This document shows, one piece after another, positions 1-8,454 of a stretch of DNA of 64,000 nucleotides. The position numbers were made by a program, and so were the translations under genes. Source of the DNA: Maridesulfovibrio sp. (GTDB taxonomy: Bacteria; Desulfobacterota; Desulfovibrionia; Desulfovibrionales; Desulfovibrionaceae); the NCBI RefSeq assembly GCF_963667685.1, contig NZ_OY763931.1:1193501-1257500 (forward strand). The letters run 5' to 3'. Position 1 is the stretch's first letter; each line of letters starts with the position of its first letter. The notes under the pieces are model-generated. The model did no database searches and had not been told where the DNA came from. It saw nothing but the letters and a program-made list of their open reading frames with translations.

Positions 1-42
1 AAAAAGAAAATTAAAAACCAGACGCTTTACATCAGGCTAATC

Positions 43-90
43 AAGAACCTCATTATTTTTTAATGGGGTTCTTTTTCTTTTTTGGTTACC
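43..90 (+). terminator. Terminator-like hairpin at the left edge
   Basis: AAGAACCTCATTA (43-55) pairs with TAATGGGGTTCTT (61-73), allowing one G-U or mismatch pair, and a T-rich tract follows to about position 83. It fits an intrinsic terminator for a plus-strand gene lying left of the window, and it also bounds the minus-strand gene at 86-487. Confidence 0.55.
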
Positions 91-487
91 CAGCATAGCC
101 TCTACTTTTCAGGCCCCCTAAGAATGGGGGGACTACCTCAGGCCCGCACTGGCAGACCACTTCTACTTCTTCAAGGGTCCTCGGCTGTGACTTGGTTAAA
201 AACAATACCTGAAAACTGATCCTGCTCTGGTCCAGTTTATCCTGCATCGCTAACAAACACATGCTAAACAGGTCATGGAGTCGACCAGTAACGCTCTGCC
301 CTTCGCCTTCAAGTCCTTTAGGTGGAGTGATGTAGCGTTCATACAAGTTCAGCGAAACAGCCACTGGAACCTTGAATCCGGTTTCCTTCGCCTGTTCGGT
401 CACATCAATTAGATTTCCGTCTTCGATTGCCTGCTTCCGGGTATATGAAAAAATTACATTGAACAGTGAATCGTCAAGTCCGTGCAT
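86..487 (-). CDS. DUF6573-type small protein of a mobile element
   Basis: This 133-residue soluble protein has no signal peptide. Its start ATG (485-487) is preceded on the minus strand by a good AAGGAG ribosome-binding site. The N-terminal pattern 'SYTRKQAIEDGNLIDVTEQAKETGF', followed by a 'PVAVSLNLYERYI' stretch, resembles the DUF6573 family, known from plasmids, integrative elements and prophages and without assigned function. The assignment is from recalled pattern only. It diverges from a small plus-strand reading frame at 525 across an inverted repeat. Its presence beside the KAP NTPase and upstream of a tRNA gene supports an accessory-island origin. Confidence 0.6.
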   Translation of the reverse strand: MHGLDDSLFNVIFSYTRKQAIEDGNLIDVTEQAKETGFKVPVAVSLNLYERYITPPKGLEGEGQSVTGRLHDLFSMCLLAMQDKLDQSRISFQVLFLTKSQPRTLEEVEVVCQCGPEVVPPFLGGLKSRGYAG

Positions 488-497
488 CAGTAAATCT

Positions 498-538
498 CCT
501 TCAATTTCATATTGTTAAATAATCATGAAAATTGAAGG
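498..538. promoter_or_regulatory. Inverted repeat between divergent starts
   Basis: CCTTCAATTTCAT (498-510) is repeated in inverted form as ATGAAAATTGAAGG (525-538), with one extra base in the right arm and a 14-base AT-rich centre. It covers the ribosome-binding site of the minus-strand gene and the start of the small plus-strand frame. It could be an operator or a hairpin; the sequence does not decide. Confidence 0.35.
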
Positions 539-714
539 TTATCCTGATTGGTTTGATTTGGTCACTGGGGTGGGGTGATTATCTTTCGGATTTTTTTGGT
601 GATTCTGTGGATCAGACGGTGGTGTGTGTTCTGAGGCGGATTCTTCGGTTGACCGAAGATGACTGCAATTTCTATGAATCATTAAAATATCGATGTTGCA
701 AGCGGAAGAACTAG
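525..714 (+). pseudogene. Possible small gene with a frameshift
   Basis: An ATG at 525 opens a frame reading MKIEGYPDWFDLVTGVG that stops at TGA 576-578. The overlapping +1 frame continues from the same G-rich stretch (about 566-577) for some 45 more residues (DYLSDFFGDSVDQ... ending CCKRKN at 712, stop TAG 712-714). Read alone, the second frame needs a TTG start at 532 and has an unconvincing N-terminus. One reading is a roughly 60-residue protein broken by an indel in the G-run. No clear ribosome-binding site is seen and no family is recognised. Confidence 0.25.
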
Positions 715-783
715 TTGATATTAAAAAAATCAAACAACTGCTTAATTAGACACACCAGAAATTATTGGAATAGGCCGCACAGA

Positions 784-3700
784 ATGTCAGAAAACACATC
801 TCAATTTACTTTACTCAGCGATCAAGTTTCTAGTGAAGATTTGTACCCAGAACAGACCCATAAAAAAATTGCATCAACACTAAAGAATATAATAGCGACG
901 ACTCCTCAAGGGCAAACAGTCAGCCTTGAAGGTGGCTGGGGAACAGGCAAATCAACAATAGTTGAGATATGTAGAAAGTTAATGGAGAATGATCCAAGTG
1001 TTAACACTCATTTCTTCTATTTTGATGCATGGCAACACGCAGGCGATCCATTACGAAGAATATTCCTAGAACTATTTGCAGACAAATGCATAGAAAGTGA
1101 ACTTACCAACTCTATTGACAAAGAAGAACTAATACGAATCAAATCTATTGTCTCCAACAGAACGAAATATTTAAAAACGACAACAAAAACAACCGCCACA
1201 GGATTAGGAAAAATACTAAGCATAGCAACGTTGCTAGTTCCAATAGGAATTTCGCTAGCCAGAGGTATTGATTATTCAAAATTAACATTTGATACAAGCT
1301 TGCCTGTCCACTGGCATGCGATAATATCATTTACATGCTTATTCGCACCTATTTTAGTACTTTTAATAAATCTAATTAAATGCCTAATTAGATATAAAAC
1401 AGACATAAAAAAAATCTTTGCTGTCAAGAATTGGGCTTTCCTTTCTTCTGAAGGAGGCAAAACAGAGGAGCAAGAAGTCTATGGAGAAGAAAGAAGCACT
1501 GTAGAATTTGAAAAATATTTTAATGAACTATTAGAATTAATAGTTCATAAAACTCCAGATTTAAAAACAATCATCGTAATCGACAATCTTGATCGAGTAG
1601 AGCCTCAAGAAGCTTTAAAGATTTGGAGTACTCTTCAAACATTCATTGCAAACAAAAAAACAACCTGCTCAACAATAAGCTGCCTTAATAACCTTTGGGT
1701 AGTTATACCATGTGACATTAGGTCATTATCCAAATTATGGGCTAAAGAAATTGATCCTACCGAAAGTAAACCCCAAACAAATTCATCAATAGGACAACGC
1801 GCACTTAGCTTCTTTAACAAATCCTTCCAGATTCGCATTGAAGTACCCAAACCCATTCCTAGCAACTGGAAAGATTTTTTCTTCAAACAATTAACTAAGA
1901 GCCAACTTACATGTGAAAACAATATCGGAAACAGATTATATGAAATCCTAATGCTGTCCTTTAATGATCTATCAGCACCTCCAACACCTAGAGAAATAAA
2001 TACATACCTCAACCATATTGCGATAATACGCAACTATGCTGAGTCTGACATTTCTACTGAATGCATCGCATATTACGTGCAAGCTAGATATTTAAAAGGA
2101 GAAACTCCAAACTCTATCCGCAATGGATTAGTTGCTGGGATATTCCCTGAAGAAACATTCAAAAAAAATATTTCTTTACCAGTCTCCGATATTGCAGGCT
2201 TATCCTTTGGTGTTAACTCCAAAAAGGGGCTTGAGTTACTTTTCGAAAATGAACTTAAACTAGCATTCGAAGATGATACTGGCGATAAAATTTCAATACT
2301 AGAACAAACTCACAATGACATCTTCTGGGAAATGTTAAGGTGGTACTTCACAAACCACAAGATTGAAGTATTTCATAGCGATGCAGTATACACAGGACTG
2401 CACTACGAACTTGAGCAATGCGAATTTTTATTAAAAAAATTACAATCGCTCAAAATACATTTTGATCCTAGTTACGACATTTCATCATGGTTAAATTATG
2501 GAAAACTATTACTTGCTACTGGTTATTCTTCATCAAGATTGTGGGATAAATTTGCGCATGCATTTGAAGAAGACATAATATCGATACATCAAGAAGAAAA
2601 TTCTAAAAGAAAAGACCTACTCATGGATGTTGGTTCAAACTTTAAATATTTGATTGATATATTTAGCAACTACAACATTCAACCAGTCACTCTAAACAAG
2701 CTCAATTTAATAACATGGACGCTTTGGTCCCAGGTGACAAATATACTTGATTCAAAGGCGTACAAATGGATCGTACCAAACAGCAACAACTTAAATTCCG
2801 ATGTTGAAATATATAAAACAAGCACTTATTACTTATTTGACTATTTATATAAATCAAACACACAAATACCAGACAAATTAATTGACACATCTGTAAAAGC
2901 CTTTCAGGATACAAGCTTTTTCAAAAGCAACCAAGAAGGTCATTATAAAAACATGATGACTCTTATTGCTATGAACTTAGTAGATCAAGAACGTGTAAAC
3001 AGTATTCTCTCTACACCTATAAAAGAAACTCATTTTTGGGCACAAATACAAATACACATCGCGAACAATTCGGAAATATCAAAAAAATACATTAACAATA
3101 TCATTCTTTTGCTCCATTTAAATAAGTTCAAAAGTATTCCGTGTAGTACAAACAATGATACTCAGCATATAAACAACCTATTAAACTCAGCCATAAGCAA
3201 TCCCAACATAGCAGAAGACTATGATGTTTTAGAATTGATAAACACTTACGGAAACTCAACAATCTTAACAGAAACATTACTTGAAACTGAAACAAACTGG
3301 TTTCGAGCTCTATTTATTCAGACAATTAATCATCAAAATGAGACGTCTTTATTCTTTCAGTATGAGAACATTCTTGAAGATTTCAAAAAAGTAAATGACG
3401 TTCTTGAGCAAAGTAAAAAATATAATGATGATATAAGAAAAAAATATATAGATTTATTACTGCAAAGCTTAACAACTAAAGACGATAGAAATATAATAAC
3501 AGAATCTACAGATATAGTTACCCTTGCTGAGGCATTATCCCATTTTGCAGACCGGAATGCTTTCTCTGAAAATGACCAATTTATCCTTCAAAACAAAATA
3601 AGCCAACTAGAAACCGCTTATTTAAAAGAAGACTTAAAGTCAGGGTTCCTGTGGTCATTAATAATTCAGACTCAAAAGGACTACTCTTTGCGTGAAAACG

Positions 3701-4173
3701 CATACAATGCGTTAAAGCAAGCAGCTACAGAAAACGGGTATTGGGATCTATTAGATAACTACGCTAAAGACCAATGGGGAAAATTCATAAAACTCCTCAA
3801 ACCAAAACTTGCTGAATTATATAGCGAAACAGTAGAAGCTAAAATAGCTAATGGACAGATTAACTTAAACCTATCGTTCATTGAGAGCCATAAAAAGGTG
3901 TTAGCAATAGCAAAAGAAGATACAATAAAGAGCTTAATTCGCTTTATCGACCAAGAGGAAAAAGCGTTGCCACATATAACTGACATGTTAAGCAATCAGT
4001 CGAACATCCAAATTCCTACTGACTCTACCATCTCATCAATGTTAGAAACGAAACTCAGTGAATTTAATGACGGGAATAAACAGATACAAATCAATCAATT
4101 AACTCAACTATCTGAAATACTTGGAATTAACTTAAACAAATCATCAGAAGACATACATACCAACACACTATAG
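784..4173 (+). CDS. KAP-family P-loop NTPase, large membrane-associated protein
   Basis: This is a 1129-residue protein if the ATG at 784 (MSENTSQ...) is used; an ATG at 715 would add 23 residues that look non-coding. The Walker A motif GGWGTGKST is at about residues 50-58 and is followed by the FFYFDAWQH segment typical of KAP NTPases. The Walker B-type IVIDNLDR lies near residue 267. Two hydrophobic helices lie between them (about residues 140-160 and 178-205), the usual KAP insertion. The remaining 700 or so residues are helical with no recognised domain. KAP NTPases are often found in plasmids and defence islands. The gene is far more AT-rich than the core genes downstream, which suggests horizontal acquisition. 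A role in phage defence is inference only. Confidence 0.85.
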   Translation: MSENTSQFTLLSDQVSSEDLYPEQTHKKIASTLKNIIATTPQGQTVSLEGGWGTGKSTIVEICRKLMENDPSVNTHFFYFDAWQHAGDPLRRIFLELFADKCIESELTNSIDKEELIRIKSIVSNRTKYLKTTTKTTATGLGKILSIATLLVPIGISLARGIDYSKLTFDTSLPVHWHAIISFTCLFAPILVLLINLIKCLIRYKTDIKKIFAVKNWAFLSSEGGKTEEQEVYGEERSTVEFEKYFNELLELIVHKTPDLKTIIVIDNLDRVEPQEALKIWSTLQTFIANKKTTCSTISCLNNLWVVIPCDIRSLSKLWAKEIDPTESKPQTNSSIGQRALSFFNKSFQIRIEVPKPIPSNWKDFFFKQLTKSQLTCENNIGNRLYEILMLSFNDLSAPPTPREINTYLNHIAIIRNYAESDISTECIAYYVQARYLKGETPNSIRNGLVAGIFPEETFKKNISLPVSDIAGLSFGVNSKKGLELLFENELKLAFEDDTGDKISILEQTHNDIFWEMLRWYFTNHKIEVFHSDAVYTGLHYELEQCEFLLKKLQSLKIHFDPSYDISSWLNYGKLLLATGYSSSRLWDKFAHAFEEDIISIHQEENSKRKDLLMDVGSNFKYLIDIFSNYNIQPVTLNKLNLITWTLWSQVTNILDSKAYKWIVPNSNNLNSDVEIYKTSTYYLFDYLYKSNTQIPDKLIDTSVKAFQDTSFFKSNQEGHYKNMMTLIAMNLVDQERVNSILSTPIKETHFWAQIQIHIANNSEISKKYINNIILLLHLNKFKSIPCSTNNDTQHINNLLNSAISNPNIAEDYDVLELINTYGNSTILTETLLETETNWFRALFIQTINHQNETSLFFQYENILEDFKKVNDVLEQSKKYNDDIRKKYIDLLLQSLTTKDDRNIITESTDIVTLAEALSHFADRNAFSENDQFILQNKISQLETAYLKEDLKSGFLWSLIIQTQKDYSLRENAYNALKQAATENGYWDLLDNYAKDQWGKFIKLLKPKLAELYSETVEAKIANGQINLNLSFIESHKKVLAIAKEDTIKSLIRFIDQEEKALPHITDMLSNQSNIQIPTDSTISSMLETKLSEFNDGNKQIQINQLTQLSEILGINLNKSSEDIHTNTL

Positions 4174-4207
4174 ACACTAATTATAACAGCAATCACAACA
4201 TCACTCA

Positions 4208-4221
4208 CCAACCACGGTTGG
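4208..4221. repeat. Small perfect hairpin downstream of the KAP gene
   Basis: CCAACCACGGTTGG forms a short stem (CCAACC/GGTTGG with a two-base loop). A partial copy, GGTTGGC, follows at about 4229-4235. No function is evident. Confidence 0.3.
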
Positions 4222-4267
4222 CACCAAAGGTTGGCAGCAGCCCAAAAAAAACGCAAATAAACGTATA

Positions 4268-4303
4268 AAAGGGTTAACCCAGAAAATGAGTTAACCCTTT
4301 AAT
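4268..4303. terminator. Bidirectional terminator between KAP gene and tRNA-Arg
   Basis: AAAGGGTTAAC (4268-4278) and GTTAACCCTTT (4290-4300) form an 11-bp stem with an 11-base loop. It can serve the plus-strand KAP gene or the minus-strand tRNA gene. The flanking T and A tracts are short. Confidence 0.6.
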
Positions 4304-4325
4304 ATTATACTAGTTTTGTACTAGA

Positions 4326-4402
4326 TGGTGACCCCGGCAGGAATCGAACCTGCGGCACCAGGATTAGGAATCCTGTGCTCTATCCTACTGAGCTACGGGG
4401 CC
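4326..4402 (-). tRNA. tRNA-Arg (anticodon CCU)
   Basis: Read on the minus strand this gives a complete 77-nt cloverleaf. The acceptor is GGCCCCG/CGGGGTC, the D stem GCTC/GAGC, and the anticodon stem CAGGA/TCCTG with loop TTCCTAA (anticodon CCT). The T arm is GCAGG-TTCGATT-CCTGC and a CCA end is encoded at 4326-4328. The 3' end faces the AT-rich KAP/DUF6573 segment. tRNA 3' ends are common integration sites, so this is a plausible island boundary, although no second copy of the 3' end is present in the window. Confidence 0.97.
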
Positions 4403-4697
4403 ACTTTATGTGAAAACGGTTGAAGAACTTTAGCGCATTTCTCCATCCGAGGCGAGAACTAATATCCAAAGCACTTGCCTATTGCAAGTAATTTTTGAAC
4501 TTTTTAACAATTTTTAAGATCAACCATACTTTCACGAAAAATATTATCCCTACCTGCGTTTAATACATATAATTAAGGCTGAGTTTGAGGCCAGCCTAAA
4601 AAAAATCGTATAAACAAACACATACTGTTGACAGGCGTATACATTCATGACAGAACGCTTTTTCAGCTTAACACCGTTAAGCTTAGGAGAATCAACG

Positions 4698-5306
4698 ATG
4701 AATGCTAATTCAAAAACAATCGATGCACCGCAGCAGCCACTGCGTATGCTGATACTGGATGCCGCCCGCAAACTATTTGCCGAACATGGATACGCACAAG
4801 TCTCCATGCGTAAGCTGGCGACAACTATCGGCTACTCGCCGACAACTATCTATCATCATTTCAAAGATAAAAAGGAACTCTTCCTCTGCCTGACCGAAGA
4901 GACCTACCGCGATTTCCTGCAACGCATCAACAGCATTATCGCGACCACTCCCCCGCCACGTGAAGCACTTAAAAACATACTTTACACCCTCGTAGATATG
5001 GGACTTGAAAACCCCAGTGCATACCGGGTAGGTTTCATGATGGAAAGTGACCTCTGGAAAGATCACAACGCGCATTTCCAAGACAACCCGCTGGGTAAAA
5101 CCATGTACAACCGCATCAATCAATGCGTAAAAAATTGTCTACCCAAAGACTGTACCGAGGAAGATATTCTGGTTACATCAAATTCTGTTGTTGCAGCAAC
5201 ACACGGGCTGACCTCTCTTTTAATCACATACCCTACCTTTGAATGGGGCCCGCTGGACAGATTGAAAGTACAAGTTATCGACTCCGCCGTTGACGCCATC
5301 GCCTGA
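4698..5306 (+). CDS. TetR/AcrR-family transcriptional regulator
   Basis: This 202-residue protein starts at ATG 4698, which follows TTAGGAGAATCAACG. An in-frame upstream ATG at 4647 has no ribosome-binding site. The N-terminal helix-turn-helix is typical (AARKLFAEHGYAQVSMRKLA, then GYSPTTIYHHFKDKKELF, about residues 20-65). The C-terminal part is a ligand-binding domain of unknown specificity. It lies 69 bp upstream of the squalene-hopene cyclase gene on the same strand with no terminator between, so it may control the cyclase/thioesterase unit or itself. A TTGACA hexamer near 4627 is a possible promoter element. Confidence 0.88.
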   Translation: MNANSKTIDAPQQPLRMLILDAARKLFAEHGYAQVSMRKLATTIGYSPTTIYHHFKDKKELFLCLTEETYRDFLQRINSIIATTPPPREALKNILYTLVDMGLENPSAYRVGFMMESDLWKDHNAHFQDNPLGKTMYNRINQCVKNCLPKDCTEEDILVTSNSVVAATHGLTSLLITYPTFEWGPLDRLKVQVIDSAVDAIA

Positions 5307-5375
5307 TTACTATAATCGAACAAATTTTTTTCGCACGGGTCGGAGTTAAAATCCGTTTACATAAGGAATTTCACC

Positions 5376-7493
5376 ATGAACAAGAAAAGCGCCATGAAAA
5401 TAAATAAGAAGGCCAAAAATCAAGTTGTTTCGCTGCTGCAGCCCAAAGATGCCCTGAACCGGGTAATGAAACGTTTCCGTTCTCTGCAATCCCCTGAAGG
5501 GTACTGGGTTTTCGCTCTTGAAGCGGATGTGACGATCCCATCCGAATACATCATGTTCAACAGATTTCTGGGACGCAAGATGGATAAAGGACTTGCCGAA
5601 CGGCTTGGTAACTACATTCGTGCCAAACAGATGCCTGATGGCGGCTGGCCCCTGCATGACGATGACGGCCCTATGAATATTAGCGCTTCTGTAAAAGCGT
5701 ACATGGCTCTCAAGATGCTTGGCGATGACAAAGATGCGGAACACATGGTCCGCGCACGACAGATTATCCTAGCTAAGGGCGGTGCGGAGACATCCAACGT
5801 CTTCACCCGCATCTGCCTTGCAACCTTTGGACAGATTCCGTGGCACTGCCCCCCGGCCATGCCCATTGAAATAGTACTGCTGCCTAAATGGTTTTTCTTT
5901 CATCTGGATAAGGTTTCTTACTGGTCACGCTCAGTTATCTATCCGCTGCTGATCATCTACGCCAAGCGTCCGGTCTGCCGTCTGCGTCCGGAAGAAGCTG
6001 TGCCGGAACTTTTCTGCAAACCGGCAGAAGAACATATCCATATTGACAGATATCGCGACAAAGGCTGGCGGAAAAACCTTTTCATTCTGCTCGACCGCGT
6101 TCTTAAACGGACCATGCATCTGGTTCCCAAGTCCATTAACAAAAAAGCCCTGACCTTTGCTGAAAAATGGACCCGCGAACACATGGCAGGACGTGGCGGA
6201 ATCGGTGCAATCTTCCCGGCAATGGCTAATGCTGTGACCGCATTGCACCTACTCGGCTATGACGAATCCGATCCTGATTTCGCACGCGGCATGCAGGCTG
6301 TGGACGACCTTATGGTCGACAAATTTCATGTTCCGGAAAAATCCCCATGGGAACACACTGTCGTGACAGGCGGAGCAGAACTTTCCGCAGCACCTGAGCT
6401 GGATATTTCACCTGACCATGGTACAGCTGAAAACCTCGAACAGGCAATGTGCCAGCCCTGCAACTCTCCGATCTGGGATACCTGTCTGGCCCTCTCGGCC
6501 ATGATGGAAGCGGGCGAAGATCAGGATAGCAAATGCACACAGAAATCCTTGGAATGGCTCTGGGATCAACAGATTTTTTTCCGTGGAGACTGGATTTCAA
6601 AAGCCCCTGCCCTTGAAGGCGGAGGATGGGCATTTCAGTTTGAAAATACCTTCTACCCCGACCTTGATGACACCGCTATGGTGCTCATGGCCATGTGCCG
6701 TGCCGGGGTTCTGAATCAGCCCGAACACCGTGAGAATTTCGTTAAAGGCGTAAACTGGCTCATCGGCATGCAGTCCTCAAACGGCGGCTGGGCTGCCTTC
6801 GATATAGACAACTGCGCGGAATACCTGAACGACATCCCCTTTGCAGACCACGGCGCACTGCTCGACCCGCCCACTTCGGACCTGACCGCCCGTGTCATCG
6901 AACTGCTGGGCGTAATCGGATACGACAAGAGCTTCCGCCCGATTAAAAACGGCATAGACTTCCTCAAAAAAGAACAGGAAGACGACGGCTGCTGGTTCGG
7001 TCGCTGGGGGGTCAACTATATTTACGGAACATGGTCTGTTCTGTGCGGATTGCGTCAGGCCGGTGAAGACATGAACTCCTCCTACGTCTGCAAGGCCGTG
7101 GAATGGTTTGAAAAGCATCAGAATAAGGACGGCGGCTGGGGCGAATCATGCCTGAGTTACAATGATAAGAATTACGCCGGACTTGGTGACTCCACAGCAT
7201 CCCAGACCTCATGGGCTCTGCTGGGCCTCATGGCCGCCGGACGGGTTCACTCCAAAGCTGTCAGCCGAGGAGTCCGGTACCTGCTTGATACCCAGAAAGA
7301 TGACGGAAGCTGGGATGAAACCCTTTTTACCGGAACCGGATTCCCGCGCGTCTTCTACCTGCGCTATCACGGATACTCCCAGTACTTCCCAATGTGGGCG
7401 CTTGGCGTATATCAACGTTTCTCCGCAGAAGAAGATACCATGCAGATTCTCATGCGTCGAAAATCCCCTCTCGACCTCGGCAGGAAATGGTAG
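5376..7493 (+). CDS. shc: Squalene-hopene cyclase
   Basis: This 705-residue protein has the normal length for the family. It cyclises squalene to hopene/hopanol at the membrane, the committed step of hopanoid synthesis. The catalytic acid motif DXDD is present as DLDD at residues 429-432. Several QW repeats are visible (GMQSSNGGWAAFD, NKDGGWGE, KDDGSWDE), as is the YPDLDDTAMVLMAM core. The start ATG at 5376 follows ATAAGGAATTTCACC; an in-frame ATG at 5394 is a less likely alternative. The stop TAG is one base before the thioesterase ATG, so the two are co-translated. The hopanoid-associated epimerase gene hpnA is about 21 kb downstream. Confidence 0.95.
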   Translation: MNKKSAMKINKKAKNQVVSLLQPKDALNRVMKRFRSLQSPEGYWVFALEADVTIPSEYIMFNRFLGRKMDKGLAERLGNYIRAKQMPDGGWPLHDDDGPMNISASVKAYMALKMLGDDKDAEHMVRARQIILAKGGAETSNVFTRICLATFGQIPWHCPPAMPIEIVLLPKWFFFHLDKVSYWSRSVIYPLLIIYAKRPVCRLRPEEAVPELFCKPAEEHIHIDRYRDKGWRKNLFILLDRVLKRTMHLVPKSINKKALTFAEKWTREHMAGRGGIGAIFPAMANAVTALHLLGYDESDPDFARGMQAVDDLMVDKFHVPEKSPWEHTVVTGGAELSAAPELDISPDHGTAENLEQAMCQPCNSPIWDTCLALSAMMEAGEDQDSKCTQKSLEWLWDQQIFFRGDWISKAPALEGGGWAFQFENTFYPDLDDTAMVLMAMCRAGVLNQPEHRENFVKGVNWLIGMQSSNGGWAAFDIDNCAEYLNDIPFADHGALLDPPTSDLTARVIELLGVIGYDKSFRPIKNGIDFLKKEQEDDGCWFGRWGVNYIYGTWSVLCGLRQAGEDMNSSYVCKAVEWFEKHQNKDGGWGESCLSYNDKNYAGLGDSTASQTSWALLGLMAAGRVHSKAVSRGVRYLLDTQKDDGSWDETLFTGTGFPRVFYLRYHGYSQYFPMWALGVYQRFSAEEDTMQILMRRKSPLDLGRKW

Positions 7494-7494
7494 A

Positions 7495-8220
7495 ATGAAT
7501 AAAAAATCAGTACAGATCAAAAAGGTCGTCCCGGCTTATGAAACAGGCCCGGACGACCGCATGCATTGCCACTGGCTCATGAATCACATGCAGGAAGCAG
7601 CAACTCTCCATGCTGATACGCTTGGAATAGGTGTTAATGACCTCGCTAAATCAGGACAGATGTGGGTGCTGACCTCCATGCGCATCGGGATAGAGGAACT
7701 CCCCCGGCGTGAAGAAGAGTTCGAACTGACCACATGGTCCCGGGGAGTAAAAAGATTGCGCGCCTTCCGCGAATTTTCCGGCTGTGATGCAAATGGACGG
7801 GAAAGAATCCGCGCATCTTCAGAATGGATGGTGCTTGATGAAGCTACACGCAAACCGATTGTAATTAACCCGGACTTTAATTTTTACGCACAAGACAAAT
7901 GCGTTTTCCAGAACGCAATGAAACGACTGCGCCCCGGAACCCCTGAAAAAGAAATCCGAACCTTGACCGTTGGCTACAGCTCCCTTGACGCTAACGGACA
8001 CGTCAATAATGCTGAATACCTGCGTTGGTCCTTCGACGGACTGCGCCCGATGGGTCTGGATCAGAATGAGATTAAATCCATACGCATTGCTTTTCTCTCT
8101 GAAGTCTTTGAAGGGAACATAATTAAGTTAATGAGTTGCAACTGTTCAGATGATGGTTTTGAATTGATAGGGTTCAATGAGACTGAAAATAGAGCCGCTT
8201 TTGCGCTGAAAATTGAATAA
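7495..8220 (+). CDS. Acyl-ACP thioesterase (hot-dog fold)
   Basis: This 241-residue protein starts at ATG 7495, one base after the cyclase stop codon. An open frame reaching further upstream only overlaps the cyclase gene. The first hot-dog domain contains HWLMNHMQEAATLHA near the N-terminus. The second carries the D165-A-N-G-H-V-N-N-A-E-Y box typical of FatA/FatB-type acyl-ACP thioesterases. It should hydrolyse acyl-ACP to free fatty acid in the cytoplasm. The tight coupling with shc suggests a shared role in membrane lipid adjustment, which is inference. Confidence 0.83.
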   Translation: MNKKSVQIKKVVPAYETGPDDRMHCHWLMNHMQEAATLHADTLGIGVNDLAKSGQMWVLTSMRIGIEELPRREEEFELTTWSRGVKRLRAFREFSGCDANGRERIRASSEWMVLDEATRKPIVINPDFNFYAQDKCVFQNAMKRLRPGTPEKEIRTLTVGYSSLDANGHVNNAEYLRWSFDGLRPMGLDQNEIKSIRIAFLSEVFEGNIIKLMSCNCSDDGFELIGFNETENRAAFALKIE

Positions 8221-8285
8221 TTCTGGGCTTAATTCCTTACATCCCTTGACTTCCCATCATTTAAGAGCTAAATATACCGCCTTTC

Positions 8286-8305
8286 GTGCAGTAATATTAC
8301 TGCGC
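8286..8305. promoter_or_regulatory. Perfect palindrome in the thrS leader region
   Basis: GCAGTAATATTACTGC (8288-8303) is a perfect 16-bp palindrome, extended by partly matching GTG/CGC flanks. It lies about 65 bp after the thioesterase stop and 150 bp before thrS. It may be an operator or the stem of a transcript hairpin (terminator or attenuator). A second weak stem, TGTCCG/CGGACA (about 8403-8421), precedes a T6 run at 8430-8435. Confidence 0.45.
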
Positions 8306-8454
8306 GGTCTTTATTATGTTCCGGGTCTTCAGTCTTTGCAAAATCAAGGATAACGGAGAGTTGCAAGGGCAGCTTTTCGCGAAAAAGAAGACTTTTTATA
8401 TTTGTCCGCACTTGTCGGACATCGAAACATTTTTTCCGCAAAGAGAGAGTGGAT

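Noticed and set aside
715-783. Upstream ATG at 715 as the KAP gene start
   Set aside because: The added 23 residues look non-coding, and the protein from ATG 784 begins like a normal soluble N-terminus.
4219-4237. TTGGCAC...TTGGC as a sigma-54 promoter
   Set aside because: The -12 element should read TTGC at a fixed distance; here it is TTGG with wrong spacing, and no gene follows on the plus strand.
7162-7494. 111-codon N-terminal extension of the thioesterase
   Set aside because: It lies wholly inside the cyclase gene in another frame and has no thioesterase features.
8221-8454. T-box leader for thrS
   Set aside because: No specifier loop or T-box sequence is seen, and T-boxes are not expected for this lineage.
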